A stretch of 64,000 bases of DNA from Kitasatospora setae KM-6054. Lineage in GTDB: Bacteria > Actinomycetota > Actinomycetes > Streptomycetales > Streptomycetaceae. Positions 7,847 through 15,370 of this stretch are shown one piece after another. Position 1 is the stretch's first letter; each line of letters starts with the position of its first letter. The stretch covers positions 7,529,001-7,593,000 of the forward strand of contig NC_016109.1 in NCBI RefSeq assembly GCF_000269985.1, given 5' to 3'. The notes under the pieces were generated by a model that searched no databases, was not told the origin of the DNA, and saw only the letters and a list, made by a program, of their open reading frames with translations. Position numbers and translations under genes: made by a program.

Positions 7847-8859
7847 TGAACCAGCAGGTCTCGACCACCGACTACCACACCGCCGGCGAGCCGTTCCGGA
7901 TCGTCATCGCGGGCCTGCCGCCGATCCCCGGCGACACCGTCGCCGAGCGCCGCTCGATCGCGATCGGCTCCGGCGGCAGCGCCACCTCGCCGCGCCCCAG
8001 CGCGCTGGACGACGTGCGCCGCCTGCTGACCCGCGAACCGCGCGGACACGCCGGCATGTACGGCGGGTTCATCGTGCCCGCGGACGACAGCGAGGCGCAC
8101 TTCGGCGTCCTGTTCTGGCACAAGGACGGTTACTCGACCGCCTGCGGCCACGGCACCATGGCGCTCGGCGCCTGGGCCGTCGACACCGGCCTGGTGCCCG
8201 CCCCCGAGGACGGCACCGCGCTGGTCCGGATCGACGTCCCGTCCGGCCGGGTCAGCGCCACCGTGCACCGCAGCGGCGGCCGCACCACCGCGGTGACCTT
8301 CCGCAACATCCCGACCCGGGTGCTGGCCCGCAAGGTCGAGCTGACCACCTCGCTCGGGACGGTCCAGGTCGACCTGGCGCACTCCGGCGCGGTCTACGCC
8401 TCGCTGCCCGCCGCCGCGCTCGGCCTGTCCGTCGTCCCCGACCGGCTGTCCGAACTGACCGCCGCCGGACGGGAGATCCGGGCCGCGCTGGAGGGCCACG
8501 AGGCGCTCGCCGCGTACCGCGACGGCGTCTACGGCGTCATCCTGTACGACGAGCTGCCCGACACGCCGACCGGCCCGCACCAGCGCAACGTCACCGTCTT
8601 CGCCGACGGCCAGATCGACCGCTCCCCGTGCGGCTCCGGCACCTCCGCCCGGCTCGCCCTGCTCGCCGACGAGGGCGCCCTCACCGGCGACCGGGTGCTG
8701 CGCCACGACTCGATCATCGGCACCGTCTTCACCGGCCGGGTCCGCGAGCCGCAGGACGGCGGCGTGATCACCGAGGTCACCGGCACCGCGCACCGCACCG
8801 GCGAGCACCGCTTCGTCCTCGACCACGAGGACAGCCTGGGCGCGGGGTTCCTGCTGTGA
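7846..8859 (+). CDS. Second proline racemase family protein, 3-hydroxyproline dehydratase-like with a Cys-Cys active site
   Basis: 337 residues. The segment around residues 88-105 (WHKDGYSTACGHGT) resembles trans-3-hydroxy-L-proline dehydratases, where a stretch like HNEGYSTMCGHA is found. However the second catalytic position is C262 in DRSPCGSGTS, whereas the human-type dehydratase has Thr there. The residue pair C100/C262 is therefore of the racemase/epimerase kind. The next gene overlaps it by 4 bases and encodes an ornithine-cyclodeaminase-family protein, the usual partner that reduces the dehydratase product. I favour a dehydratase or a bifunctional epimerase/dehydratase; a second epimerase is the alternative. 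Confidence 0.8.
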   Translation: MNQQVSTTDYHTAGEPFRIVIAGLPPIPGDTVAERRSIAIGSGGSATSPRPSALDDVRRLLTREPRGHAGMYGGFIVPADDSEAHFGVLFWHKDGYSTACGHGTMALGAWAVDTGLVPAPEDGTALVRIDVPSGRVSATVHRSGGRTTAVTFRNIPTRVLARKVELTTSLGTVQVDLAHSGAVYASLPAAALGLSVVPDRLSELTAAGREIRAALEGHEALAAYRDGVYGVILYDELPDTPTGPHQRNVTVFADGQIDRSPCGSGTSARLALLADEGALTGDRVLRHDSIIGTVFTGRVREPQDGGVITEVTGTAHRTGEHRFVLDHEDSLGAGFLL

Positions 8860-9785
8860 CCCTGCCCGAGATCGCCCTGACCCTGGGGTACGCCGACGCG
8901 GTGGACGCCCTGGAGCGCACCCTGCTCGACGGGCTGGACGTGGAGGGCTGCCCGGCCCGCGCCAACATCCGGGTGCCGGCCGGCGAGCTGCTGCTGATGC
9001 CCGCCGCGACCGCCGAGTTCACCGGCGTGAAGATCGCCGGAGTGGCACCCGCCAACCCGGCGGTCGGACTGCCCCGGATCACCGGCTCGTACCTGCTGCT
9101 CGACGGCCCCACCCTGCAGCCCGCCGCGCTGCTCGACGGAGTGGCGCTCACCTCGCTGCGCACCCCCGCCGTCACCGCGCTCGCGCTGCGGGCGCTGGCC
9201 GGGCCGGACGCCCGCCACCTGGTGGTGTTCGGCGCCGGGCCGCAGGCGCTCGGCCACGTCGAGGCGCTCAAGGCCGTGCTGCCCGGGCTGGCCGAGGTCA
9301 CCGTGGTGGCCCGCCGCCCCGGACCCGCCGCGGAACTCGTCGAACGCGCCGCCGCGCTGGGCCTGGCGGCCCGGGCCGGCGGCCCCGAGGCGGTCGCCGA
9401 CGCGGACCTGGTGGTGTGCTGCACCACCGCCCGCACCCCGCTGTTCGACGGCCGGCTGGTGCCCGACCGGGCGGTCGTCGCCGCGGTCGGCTCGCACGAG
9501 CCGGAGGCCCGCGAGGTGGACGCCGAACTGGTCGGCCGCGCCGACCTGTTCGTCGAGGCCCGGCAGGTCGCGCTGCGCGAGGCCGGGGACCTGCTGATGG
9601 CCGGAGTGGGGGCCGACCGGCTCGCCAATCTGGCCGAACTGGTCACCGGGAAGGCCGAAGTCCGCCATGATCGACCCAGGTTCTTCAAGAGCGTCGGCAT
9701 GGCCTGGCAGGATCTGGCGGTGGCGGCGGCGCAGTACCTGGCCGAGCGCCAGAACGTGGACCGGGCGGCGGCCGAAGGGCAGTAG
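8856..9785 (+). CDS. Ornithine cyclodeaminase/mu-crystallin family, probable pyrroline-2-carboxylate reductase
   Basis: 309 residues. The N-terminal part holds the family TGVKIAGVAPANP and TSLRTPAVTALALR segments that bind substrate carboxylate and the cofactor; a Rossmann motif VVFGAGPQALGH follows. Members reduce Delta1-pyrroline-2-carboxylate to L-proline with NAD(P)H, completing trans-3-hydroxy-L-proline breakdown after a dehydratase; others deaminate ornithine. The GTG at 8856 overlaps the preceding stop (GTGA), giving coupled translation with the second racemase-family gene, which supports the 3-hydroxyproline route. It is the last enzyme gene before the regulator. Confidence 0.85.
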   Translation: MTLPEIALTLGYADAVDALERTLLDGLDVEGCPARANIRVPAGELLLMPAATAEFTGVKIAGVAPANPAVGLPRITGSYLLLDGPTLQPAALLDGVALTSLRTPAVTALALRALAGPDARHLVVFGAGPQALGHVEALKAVLPGLAEVTVVARRPGPAAELVERAAALGLAARAGGPEAVADADLVVCCTTARTPLFDGRLVPDRAVVAAVGSHEPEAREVDAELVGRADLFVEARQVALREAGDLLMAGVGADRLANLAELVTGKAEVRHDRPRFFKSVGMAWQDLAVAAAQYLAERQNVDRAAAEGQ

Positions 9786-9843
9786 GGCGGTACGGTTCGG
9801 GGGGACCGGCGGGACACGTACAGCGATAACCGCACGTAGGGCA

Positions 9844-9874
9844 TTCACTCTCCGCAACGTGACATTGTACAATG
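9844..9874 (+). promoter_or_regulatory. Promoter and palindromic operator of the GntR gene
   Basis: TTCACT (9844-9849) and TACAAT (9868-9873) are spaced by 18 bases as a -35/-10 pair. The 12-base perfect palindrome CATTGTACAATG (9863-9874) covers the -10 box and resembles operators of FCD-type GntR proteins, so self-repression is likely. GTGACAT overlaps its left end. Confidence 0.6.
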
Positions 9875-9904
9875 AGGCCCTGATTGGACCTCCGGAGGAA
9901 CACC

Positions 9905-10630
9905 ATGGCCGACCTCAAGCCCCGCAACCTCATCTCCGTGCAGGAGCGGCTGCGCGACCAGGTCGCCCACGCCCTGCGTGCGGCACTCATCTCCGGTGAA
10001 CTGCGTCCCGGGGTGGTCTACTCCGCCCCGACGCTGGCCGCCGACTTCGGGGTCTCCGCCACCCCCGTCCGCGAGGCGATGCTCGACCTGGCCCGCGAGG
10101 GCCTGGTCGAGGCCGTCCGCAACAAGGGGTTCCGGGTCACCGAACTCTCCGACCGCGACCTCGACGAGTTCACCGAGATCCGCGCCCTGATCGAGATCCC
10201 CACCGTCGGCCAGGTCGCCCGGATCGCCACCGCCGAACAACTGGAGGCCCTGCGCCCCCAGGCCCAGGCGATCGTCGAGGCCGCCCGCAAGCGCGACCTG
10301 ATCGGCTACCTGGAAGCCGACCGGCAGTTCCACCTCGACCTGCTCGCGCTGGCCGGCAACGCCCGGCTCGTCGAGACCGTCAACGACCTGCGCAAGCGCT
10401 CCCGGCTCTACGGCCTCAACCGGCTCGACCAGCAGGGCGAACTCGTCGCCTCCGCCGAGGAGCACCTCGAACTGCTCGACGTGCTGCTCACCGGCGACGC
10501 CGACGCCGCGCAGGAGTGCATGACCCGGCACCTCGGCCACATCCGCCACCTGTGGGCGGTCGGCGACAAGGCCGCCGCCGGGCAGCAGGCCGCCGAGCCG
10601 GAGACCGCGCTGCGGCTGCCGGCCCGCTGA
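9905..10630 (+). CDS. GntR-family transcriptional regulator, FadR/FCD subfamily
   Basis: 241 residues. A winged helix-turn-helix occupies about residues 10-75 (SAPTLAADFGVSATPVREA is the helix-turn-helix), followed by an all-helical FCD effector domain with its metal-binding His/Asp pattern (EADRQFHLDLL, EEHLELLD, MTRHLGHIRH). Such proteins usually repress nearby catabolic genes and are released by a pathway acid; a hydroxyproline or pyrroline carboxylate is the likely ligand here. The ATG at 9905 follows a strong GGAGGA. A palindrome covering its own -10 box suggests autoregulation, and related GTGACAT elements occur before other cluster genes. It ends at a long terminator. Confidence 0.92.
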   Translation: MADLKPRNLISVQERLRDQVAHALRAALISGELRPGVVYSAPTLAADFGVSATPVREAMLDLAREGLVEAVRNKGFRVTELSDRDLDEFTEIRALIEIPTVGQVARIATAEQLEALRPQAQAIVEAARKRDLIGYLEADRQFHLDLLALAGNARLVETVNDLRKRSRLYGLNRLDQQGELVASAEEHLELLDVLLTGDADAAQECMTRHLGHIRHLWAVGDKAAAGQQAAEPETALRLPAR

Positions 10631-10704
10631 GGGTTCCGGGGCGCGCCGGTCGGGTGACCGGGTGACCGGTTGACCGGTTGGGCGTTCCCGGGTGTTCCGG
10701 GTTT

Positions 10705-10752
10705 TTCGGCCCCGGTGTTCCGCTGACGCGGGATGCCGGGGCCGAAGGTTTT
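10705..10752 (+). terminator. Rho-independent terminator after the GntR gene
   Basis: TTCGGCCCCGG (10705-10715) pairs perfectly with 10736-10746, and the inside continues as an imperfect stem through G-T pairs to a TGAC tetraloop. A TTTTT run follows on the plus strand, which is rare in this G+C-rich sequence and makes a textbook terminator for the hydroxyproline cluster. Confidence 0.85.
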
Positions 10753-10816
10753 TCCGGGACGGGTGCGGCTTTTCCGTGGCGGGGGGCGTTTGCGGGCGGG
10801 AGGGGGCTTCCGGGTT

Positions 10817-11527
10817 TCAGGCGGCGGTGGTGAGGCGGCCGTCCTGCATGGTGAGGACCCGGTCGGCGCGGCCCAGCAGGTCGCGGTCGTGGGTGACCAT
10901 CACGGTCGCGGTGCGGTGCGCGCGGGTCACCTCGGCGAGCAGCTCGACCACCTGGGCGCCGCGCTCGTGGTCCAGGGCCGAGGTCGGCTCGTCCACCAGC
11001 AGGACGGACGGGCTGCCGAACAGGGCGCGGGCGATGTTCACCCGCTGGCGCTCGCCGCCCGACAGCTGGTGCGGGCGGCGGCGCTGCTTGGCGCCGGCCA
11101 GGCCGACCGACTCCAGCAGCTCCTCGGCGCGGGCCCGGGCCCGGGCCGGGCGGCGGCCGCGCACCGACTCCAGGACCAGCAGCTGCTCGACGGCGGTCAG
11201 CGACGCCAGCAGGTTCGACTGCTGGAAGACGATGCCCAGACGCTCGCGGCGCAGCGCGGTGCGGTCGCGCTCGCCCAGCGCGCCCGCGTCCACGCCGTCG
11301 ACCAGCACCTCGCCGCGGTCCGGGCGCAGCAGCGTCGCCGCGACCGCCAGCAGGCTGGACTTGCCGGAGCCGGACGGGCCCGCGACGGCCGCGAACTCGC
11401 CCGGCGCGACGGCCAGTTCGACGTCCTCCAGGGCGGTCAGCCGGTGCTCGCCGTCCGGGTAGGTGAGGGTCACGCCGCGCAGCGCGAGGCCGGTGCGGAC
11501 GGCGGTGGTGGGGGCGGAGGTGGTCAT
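10817..11527 (-). CDS. ABC transporter ATP-binding protein (MacB/LolD type)
   Basis: 236 residues. All ATPase motifs are intact: Walker A GPSGSGKSS, Q-loop FQQSNL, signature LSGGERQRV, Walker B VLLVDEPTSALD and the switch His in VTHDRD. The short length and tyrosine-poor LRGVTLTYPDGEHRLTAL start are typical of ATPases partnered with FtsX/MacB-type permeases. The permease gene lies just upstream on the same strand (84-base gap with short repeats). These pairs move lipoproteins or peptides or act in envelope stress defence. The divergent two-component genes may control it, a common layout for peptide-antibiotic resistance exporters, but substrate cannot be read from sequence. Confidence 0.92.
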   Translation of the reverse strand: MTTSAPTTAVRTGLALRGVTLTYPDGEHRLTALEDVELAVAPGEFAAVAGPSGSGKSSLLAVAATLLRPDRGEVLVDGVDAGALGERDRTALRRERLGIVFQQSNLLASLTAVEQLLVLESVRGRRPARARARAEELLESVGLAGAKQRRRPHQLSGGERQRVNIARALFGSPSVLLVDEPTSALDHERGAQVVELLAEVTRAHRTATVMVTHDRDLLGRADRVLTMQDGRLTTAA

Positions 11528-11547
11528 GGCGGGGCCTTCCGGGCGGG

Positions 11548-11611
11548 TGGGTGGTCGGGCGGGGTGGGTGGTCGGGCGAGGTGGTCCGGGCGGTCCGGGC
11601 GGTCCGGGTGG
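11548..11611. repeat. Short tandem repeats between permease and ATPase genes
   Basis: Two 17-base units (11548-11564 and 11565-11581, one mismatch) are followed by three copies of a GGTCCGGGC-like 9-mer. Probably replication slippage; no coding frame or strong hairpin. Confidence 0.6.
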
Positions 11612-12664
11612 TCAGCGGTTGGCGCCCAGGGCGGCCAGCGGGTCGACGGCGGTGATCCGGCGCACCGCGAGGGCCGCACCCAGCAGGCCCAGCAGCACCA
11701 TCGCGGCCACCGGCACGGCGACCGTCGCCGGACCCACGTCGAACGGCACCGCCGCGGAGGCGAACGCCCCGCCGGCCGCGCCCAGCGCCCCGCCCAGCAG
11801 CGCCCCGCCCAGCAGGACCGCCGCCGCCTGGGCCAGCGCGTCGCGCACCAGGTAGCCGCTGGACGCGCCCACCGCCTTCAGCACCGCGATGTCCGGCCGG
11901 CGCTGCACCGTCCACACCGTGAAGAACGCCCCCACCACCAGGGCGCTCACCGCGAACAGGAAGCCCTGGATCAGCTGCAGGCTGCCCTGCTCGGCCGCGT
12001 ACCCGTTGATGCCCGCCAGCGCGTCGTCCAGCGGCACCGCCTTCAGGTCGGCGGGCAGGCCGTGCGGCGTGCCGCGCACCGCCAGCGCGGTGGGCTGGTG
12101 CTGGCCGGAGACCTGCTGCCAGGTCCCCGGGGTGGTCCAGACGCTCGGCGCGTGCGAGAGCGAGCGCTCCGCGGTCACCGCCGAGACGGTCAACTCCCTT
12201 GATCCCAGCGTCACTTGGCTGCCAACGGAGAGGTGGTACGCGGCCGCGGTGTCCGCGCCGACCGCGAGCTGGCCGTCCTGCGGGGCCGCGCCCCGGGACA
12301 GCGGCGGCAGCAGCGCCGCGTCGGTGCCCAGCACGCTCACCGAGGCCGCGCCGCTCCCGGTCGTCAGTCGCGACATCGCCACCCCCAGCGGGTGCGTCTC
12401 GGCCGCGCCCGCCGCCGCGACCGCGTCCCGCTGCTCCGGCGAGACCGTGCTGGAGGCGAACGACACCTCCGCCTCCGCGCCCGCCGGGGCGCCGAACACC
12501 ACACCGTCCGCCGGGAGTTCGGCGATCGTCGAGGACGCCGCCGAGGCCAGCCCGCCGGTCAGGCCGTACAGGAACACCACCAGGGTCGTGATCAGGGTGA
12601 CCACCGCGCCCATCAGGGCGAACCGCCCACGGGCGAAACGGATGTCACGCAAAGCGACGAACAC
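11612..12664 (-). CDS. FtsX/MacB-family ABC transporter permease
   Basis: 350 residues. One membrane segment at about 15-37, a large extracytoplasmic domain at about 40-230, then three membrane segments near 235-257, 280-302 and 312-333: the four-segment FtsX/MacB topology. The start VFVALRDIRFARGRF is typical of actinobacterial members; I place it at the GTG at 12664, which has AGAGG upstream, because longer frames add only charged low-complexity sequence. It forms an operon with the ATPase gene that follows and is divergent from the histidine kinase gene, with 178 bases between them. The substrate is unknown. Confidence 0.88.
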   Translation of the reverse strand: MFVALRDIRFARGRFALMGAVVTLITTLVVFLYGLTGGLASAASSTIAELPADGVVFGAPAGAEAEVSFASSTVSPEQRDAVAAAGAAETHPLGVAMSRLTTGSGAASVSVLGTDAALLPPLSRGAAPQDGQLAVGADTAAAYHLSVGSQVTLGSRELTVSAVTAERSLSHAPSVWTTPGTWQQVSGQHQPTALAVRGTPHGLPADLKAVPLDDALAGINGYAAEQGSLQLIQGFLFAVSALVVGAFFTVWTVQRRPDIAVLKAVGASSGYLVRDALAQAAAVLLGGALLGGALGAAGGAFASAAVPFDVGPATVAVPVAAMVLLGLLGAALAVRRITAVDPLAALGANR

Positions 12665-12842
12665 GGGAGACCTCTCGAACGGACCGGGGACGGGACGCTT
12701 CCACCCTGGCCCGCGCGGGCGCCGGCGACATCGGGGAGAGGGAGGGAACGCGCACCCGTCGAGCGGTGCACCCGGAAATCCATCGAACGGTTGATGCCGC
12801 GGCGGCGTCCGCGCGTGCGCGCGCCCCGTACCCTCGGACAGC

Positions 12843-14201
12843 GTGCCCCGTACCGAACCACCGCCCGCCGCTTCGAACGACACCCACGCCTCCCCGGCCG
12901 GGCCGACGCCCGCGCTGCGGCTGGCCAACCTCGCCGTGCACGGCCTGTTCTTCACCCTGCTCGCCGTGCTGCTGGCCCGCGCCGCCGCCGACGGGGCGCT
13001 CGGGCCCGGCGGCTGGGCCACCGCCGGAGCGCTCGCCGCCGTGTACGCCGCCGGCGGCGCGCTGCGGCGGATCCGCGAGTCGCGGACGCTCGGCGCCTGC
13101 TGGCTGCTCGCCGTCGCCGCGCTGTGGATCGGACTCACCCTGGAACACCCCGAGTTCAGCTACCTCGCGTTCCCGCTGTACTTCGTCTGCCTGCACGCCC
13201 TCCCGCCCCGCCTCGGCCTGCCCGCCGTCGTCGCGCTCACCGCCGCCGTCATCGCCGCCCAGACCACCACCCCCGGCGGCCTCACCACCGCCAAGGTCAT
13301 CGGCCCGCTGGCCGGCGCCGCCGTCGCCCTGCTCACCGCGTACGGCTACGCCGCCCTCTACCGGGAGAACCGGGCCCGCCAGCGGCTCATCGACGACCTC
13401 GTCCGCACCCGCGACGAACTCGCCGCCAGCCAGCGCGAAGCCGGCCGCCTCGCCGAACGCCAACGCCTCGCCCGCGAGATCCACGACACCCTCGCCCAGG
13501 GCCTGGCCGGCATCGTGCTGCTCGCCCGCGAGGCCGCCGGCACCGACAGCACCGCCACCGCCGCGCCGCTCCTGGACGAGATCGAGCGGACCGCCTCCGC
13601 GAACCTCGCCGAAGCCCGCCGCTTCGTCCACGCCCTCACCCCGCCCGCGCTCGACGGCACCACCCTCGCCGACGCGCTGCGCCGCCTCGCCGACGGCGCC
13701 GACGCCGCCTTCCACCGCGACGGCGAGCCCTACCCGCTGCCCGTCGAAGCCGAGGTCGCGCTGCTGCGCCTCACCCAGGAAGCCCTCGCCAACGCCGTCC
13801 GGCACGCCGCCGCCGCGCACATCGCCGTCACCCTCGGCTACCTCGACGACGCCGTCACCCTCGACGTCTACGACGACGGCACCGGCTTCGACCCCGCCAC
13901 CGCGCCCGCCCCCGACTCCTTCGGCCTGCACGGCATGCACGAGCGGATCGCCGCGCTCGGCGGCACCCTCACCGTCGAGTCCGCGCCCGGCGAGGGCACC
14001 GCCGTCGCCGCGGTGCTGCCGCTGCGGGCGGTCGTCGGCGCCGCCGAGCCGTCGGGCGGCGGTGAGCCGTCGGGCGGCGTTGTCGGGATCGACGAGCCGC
14101 CCGCGCCGGGGCGGCGGCCGGCGGGCGGGGCGCTGCGGGCCGCGGGCGCGTTCGTGGGCGCGTTCGCGGGTGCGGGTGCGGGTGCGGGGGTGCGGCGGTG
14201 A
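12843..14201 (+). CDS. NarL-type sensor histidine kinase
   Basis: 452 residues. Four to five hydrophobic segments occupy about residues 28-170 with no large external domain, so the signal is probably sensed in the membrane. The HisKA_3 dimerisation helix carries the phospho-acceptor H214 in REIHDTLAQG; the ATPase domain shows N-box LTQEALANAVRHA, G1 DDGTGFD and G2 GLHGMHERI. The last 60 residues are Gly/Ala/Pro-rich repeats (EPSGG, AGAGAG) unlike a normal kinase end and may be a slippage-prone extension. GTG start at 12843. It overlaps the response regulator gene by GTGA and is divergent from the ABC exporter, its likely target. Confidence 0.93.
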   Translation: MPRTEPPPAASNDTHASPAGPTPALRLANLAVHGLFFTLLAVLLARAAADGALGPGGWATAGALAAVYAAGGALRRIRESRTLGACWLLAVAALWIGLTLEHPEFSYLAFPLYFVCLHALPPRLGLPAVVALTAAVIAAQTTTPGGLTTAKVIGPLAGAAVALLTAYGYAALYRENRARQRLIDDLVRTRDELAASQREAGRLAERQRLAREIHDTLAQGLAGIVLLAREAAGTDSTATAAPLLDEIERTASANLAEARRFVHALTPPALDGTTLADALRRLADGADAAFHRDGEPYPLPVEAEVALLRLTQEALANAVRHAAAAHIAVTLGYLDDAVTLDVYDDGTGFDPATAPAPDSFGLHGMHERIAALGGTLTVESAPGEGTAVAAVLPLRAVVGAAEPSGGGEPSGGVVGIDEPPAPGRRPAGGALRAAGAFVGAFAGAGAGAGVRR

Positions 14202-14842
14202 TCCGGGTGCTGGTGGTGGACGACCACCCCGTGGTCCGGCGCGGCCTGCGCGCCCTGGTCGAGGACCTGCCCGACGTCACCGCCGTCGGCGAGGCCGCCG
14301 ACGGCGCCGCCGCGCTCGCCCTGCTCGCCGAACTGCCCGCCGACCGGCGTCCCGACGTCGTCCTGATGGACCTCCAGATGGGCACCGGCATGCACGGCGT
14401 CGAAGCGACCCGCCGGATCACCGCGCTGCCCGACCCGCCCGCCGTCCTCGTCCTCACCACCTACTCCACCGACGCCGACATCCTCGCCGCCGTCGAGGCC
14501 GGCGCCACCGGCTACCTGCTCAAGGACGCCCCGCCCGAGGACCTCGCCGCCGCCATCCACGCCACCGCCCGCGGCGAGACCGTCCTCGCCCCGCCGGTCG
14601 CCGCCCGCCTGCTCGGCCGCGTCCGGGCCGGCCGGCCCTCGCTCTCGCCGCGCGAGGCGGAGATCCTGCAACTGCTCGCCGAGGGGCTGCCCAACCGGCA
14701 GATCTCCAAGCGCCTGTTCATCAGCGAGGCGACCGTCAAAACGCACCTCGTGCACATCTACGACAAACTCGGCGTCGATTCCCGTACGTCGGCGATCGCG
14801 GCGGGCCTGGCGGCCGGGCTGATCCGGGCGGTCGAGCGCTGA
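14198..14842 (+). CDS. NarL/FixJ-type response regulator
   Basis: 214 residues. Receiver domain with acidic pair DD at 8-9, phosphorylation site D58 in VVLMDLQM, and lysine in LLKDA; then a LuxR-type helix-turn-helix (LSPREAEILQLLAEGLPNRQISKRLFISEATVKTHLVHIYDKLG). The GTG start overlaps the kinase stop, so the two are translationally coupled and form one signalling pair. Probable targets are its own genes and the divergent ABC exporter operon. Confidence 0.95.
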   Translation: MIRVLVVDDHPVVRRGLRALVEDLPDVTAVGEAADGAAALALLAELPADRRPDVVLMDLQMGTGMHGVEATRRITALPDPPAVLVLTTYSTDADILAAVEAGATGYLLKDAPPEDLAAAIHATARGETVLAPPVAARLLGRVRAGRPSLSPREAEILQLLAEGLPNRQISKRLFISEATVKTHLVHIYDKLGVDSRTSAIAAGLAAGLIRAVER

Positions 14843-14887
14843 GCCGGTTTCAGCTCGTTCGCCCGGAAACGTCCGGTCGGCGGGGGC

Positions 14888-14907
14888 GGGAAAATGGCTG
14901 GTGGCGG
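14888..14907 (+). repeat. Single copy of a 20-base motif repeated at 20970-21031
   Basis: GGGAAAATGGCTGGTGGCGG lies in the gap before the ESX-type genes and differs by one base from the copy at 21011-21030, where the motif is repeated in tandem. Nothing else explains the match; a mobile or regulatory word is possible. Confidence 0.4.
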
Positions 14908-15022
14908 GCTTTTCGGTGCATTCTTTGCCGATGGTTGACCACCCATTGGTAGGGTCGTGAACGAGTCGTCACGGGGGAGGATGGGGCGACGGCTCGATAT
15001 GACGTCCTATTGGGGGGATATC

Positions 15023-15367
15023 ATGGGGGAAATCACCGGGAACAATCCCGACCTGCCACCGGGAACGCTCCGGGTCGATCCGGACCGCATGCGCGCCTGG
15101 TCCGCCGACACCCTGGACATCGCGCGAACGTTCACCGCCACCGGCCGCTCCGTCGAGGGCGAGGTCACCGACGGCTACGTCGCCCTCGGCCAGTGGGACA
15201 GCGGACCGGCCCTGCGCGAGCGCTGGATCCGCTGGGGCGACCAGATCAGCACGCTCGGCAACCGGCTCACCGACGTCGCCGAACGGTTCCGCCGCACCGC
15301 CGACAACTACCGCGCCGCCGACGAGAGCGCCCACCGGCAGGTCACCGGCGCCCGACAGGTGTGGTGA
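15023..15367 (+). CDS. WXG100-like ESX small protein
   Basis: 114 residues of mostly helix with a Trp-Asp-Ser-Gly turn (ALGQWDSGPALRERW) where WXG100 proteins have Trp-x-Gly, and a second half rich in Arg/Asp heptads (LTDVAERFRRTADNYRAADES). The size and central turn fit helical-hairpin proteins exported by type VII (ESX) systems. Three upstream starts (14957, 14981, 14999) are in frame; ATG at 15023 is preferred for the G-rich ribosome site 6 bases before it. The stop is 3 bases before a much larger gene whose N-terminus has a similar hairpin, so the two may form a heterodimer. Confidence 0.7.
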   Translation: MGEITGNNPDLPPGTLRVDPDRMRAWSADTLDIARTFTATGRSVEGEVTDGYVALGQWDSGPALRERWIRWGDQISTLGNRLTDVAERFRRTADNYRAADESAHRQVTGARQVW

Positions 15368-15370
15368 CGG

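Noticed and set aside
11548..11611. Regulatory iterons between permease and ATPase genes
   Set aside because: Pure G/C tandem slippage repeats without symmetry, placed inside an operon.
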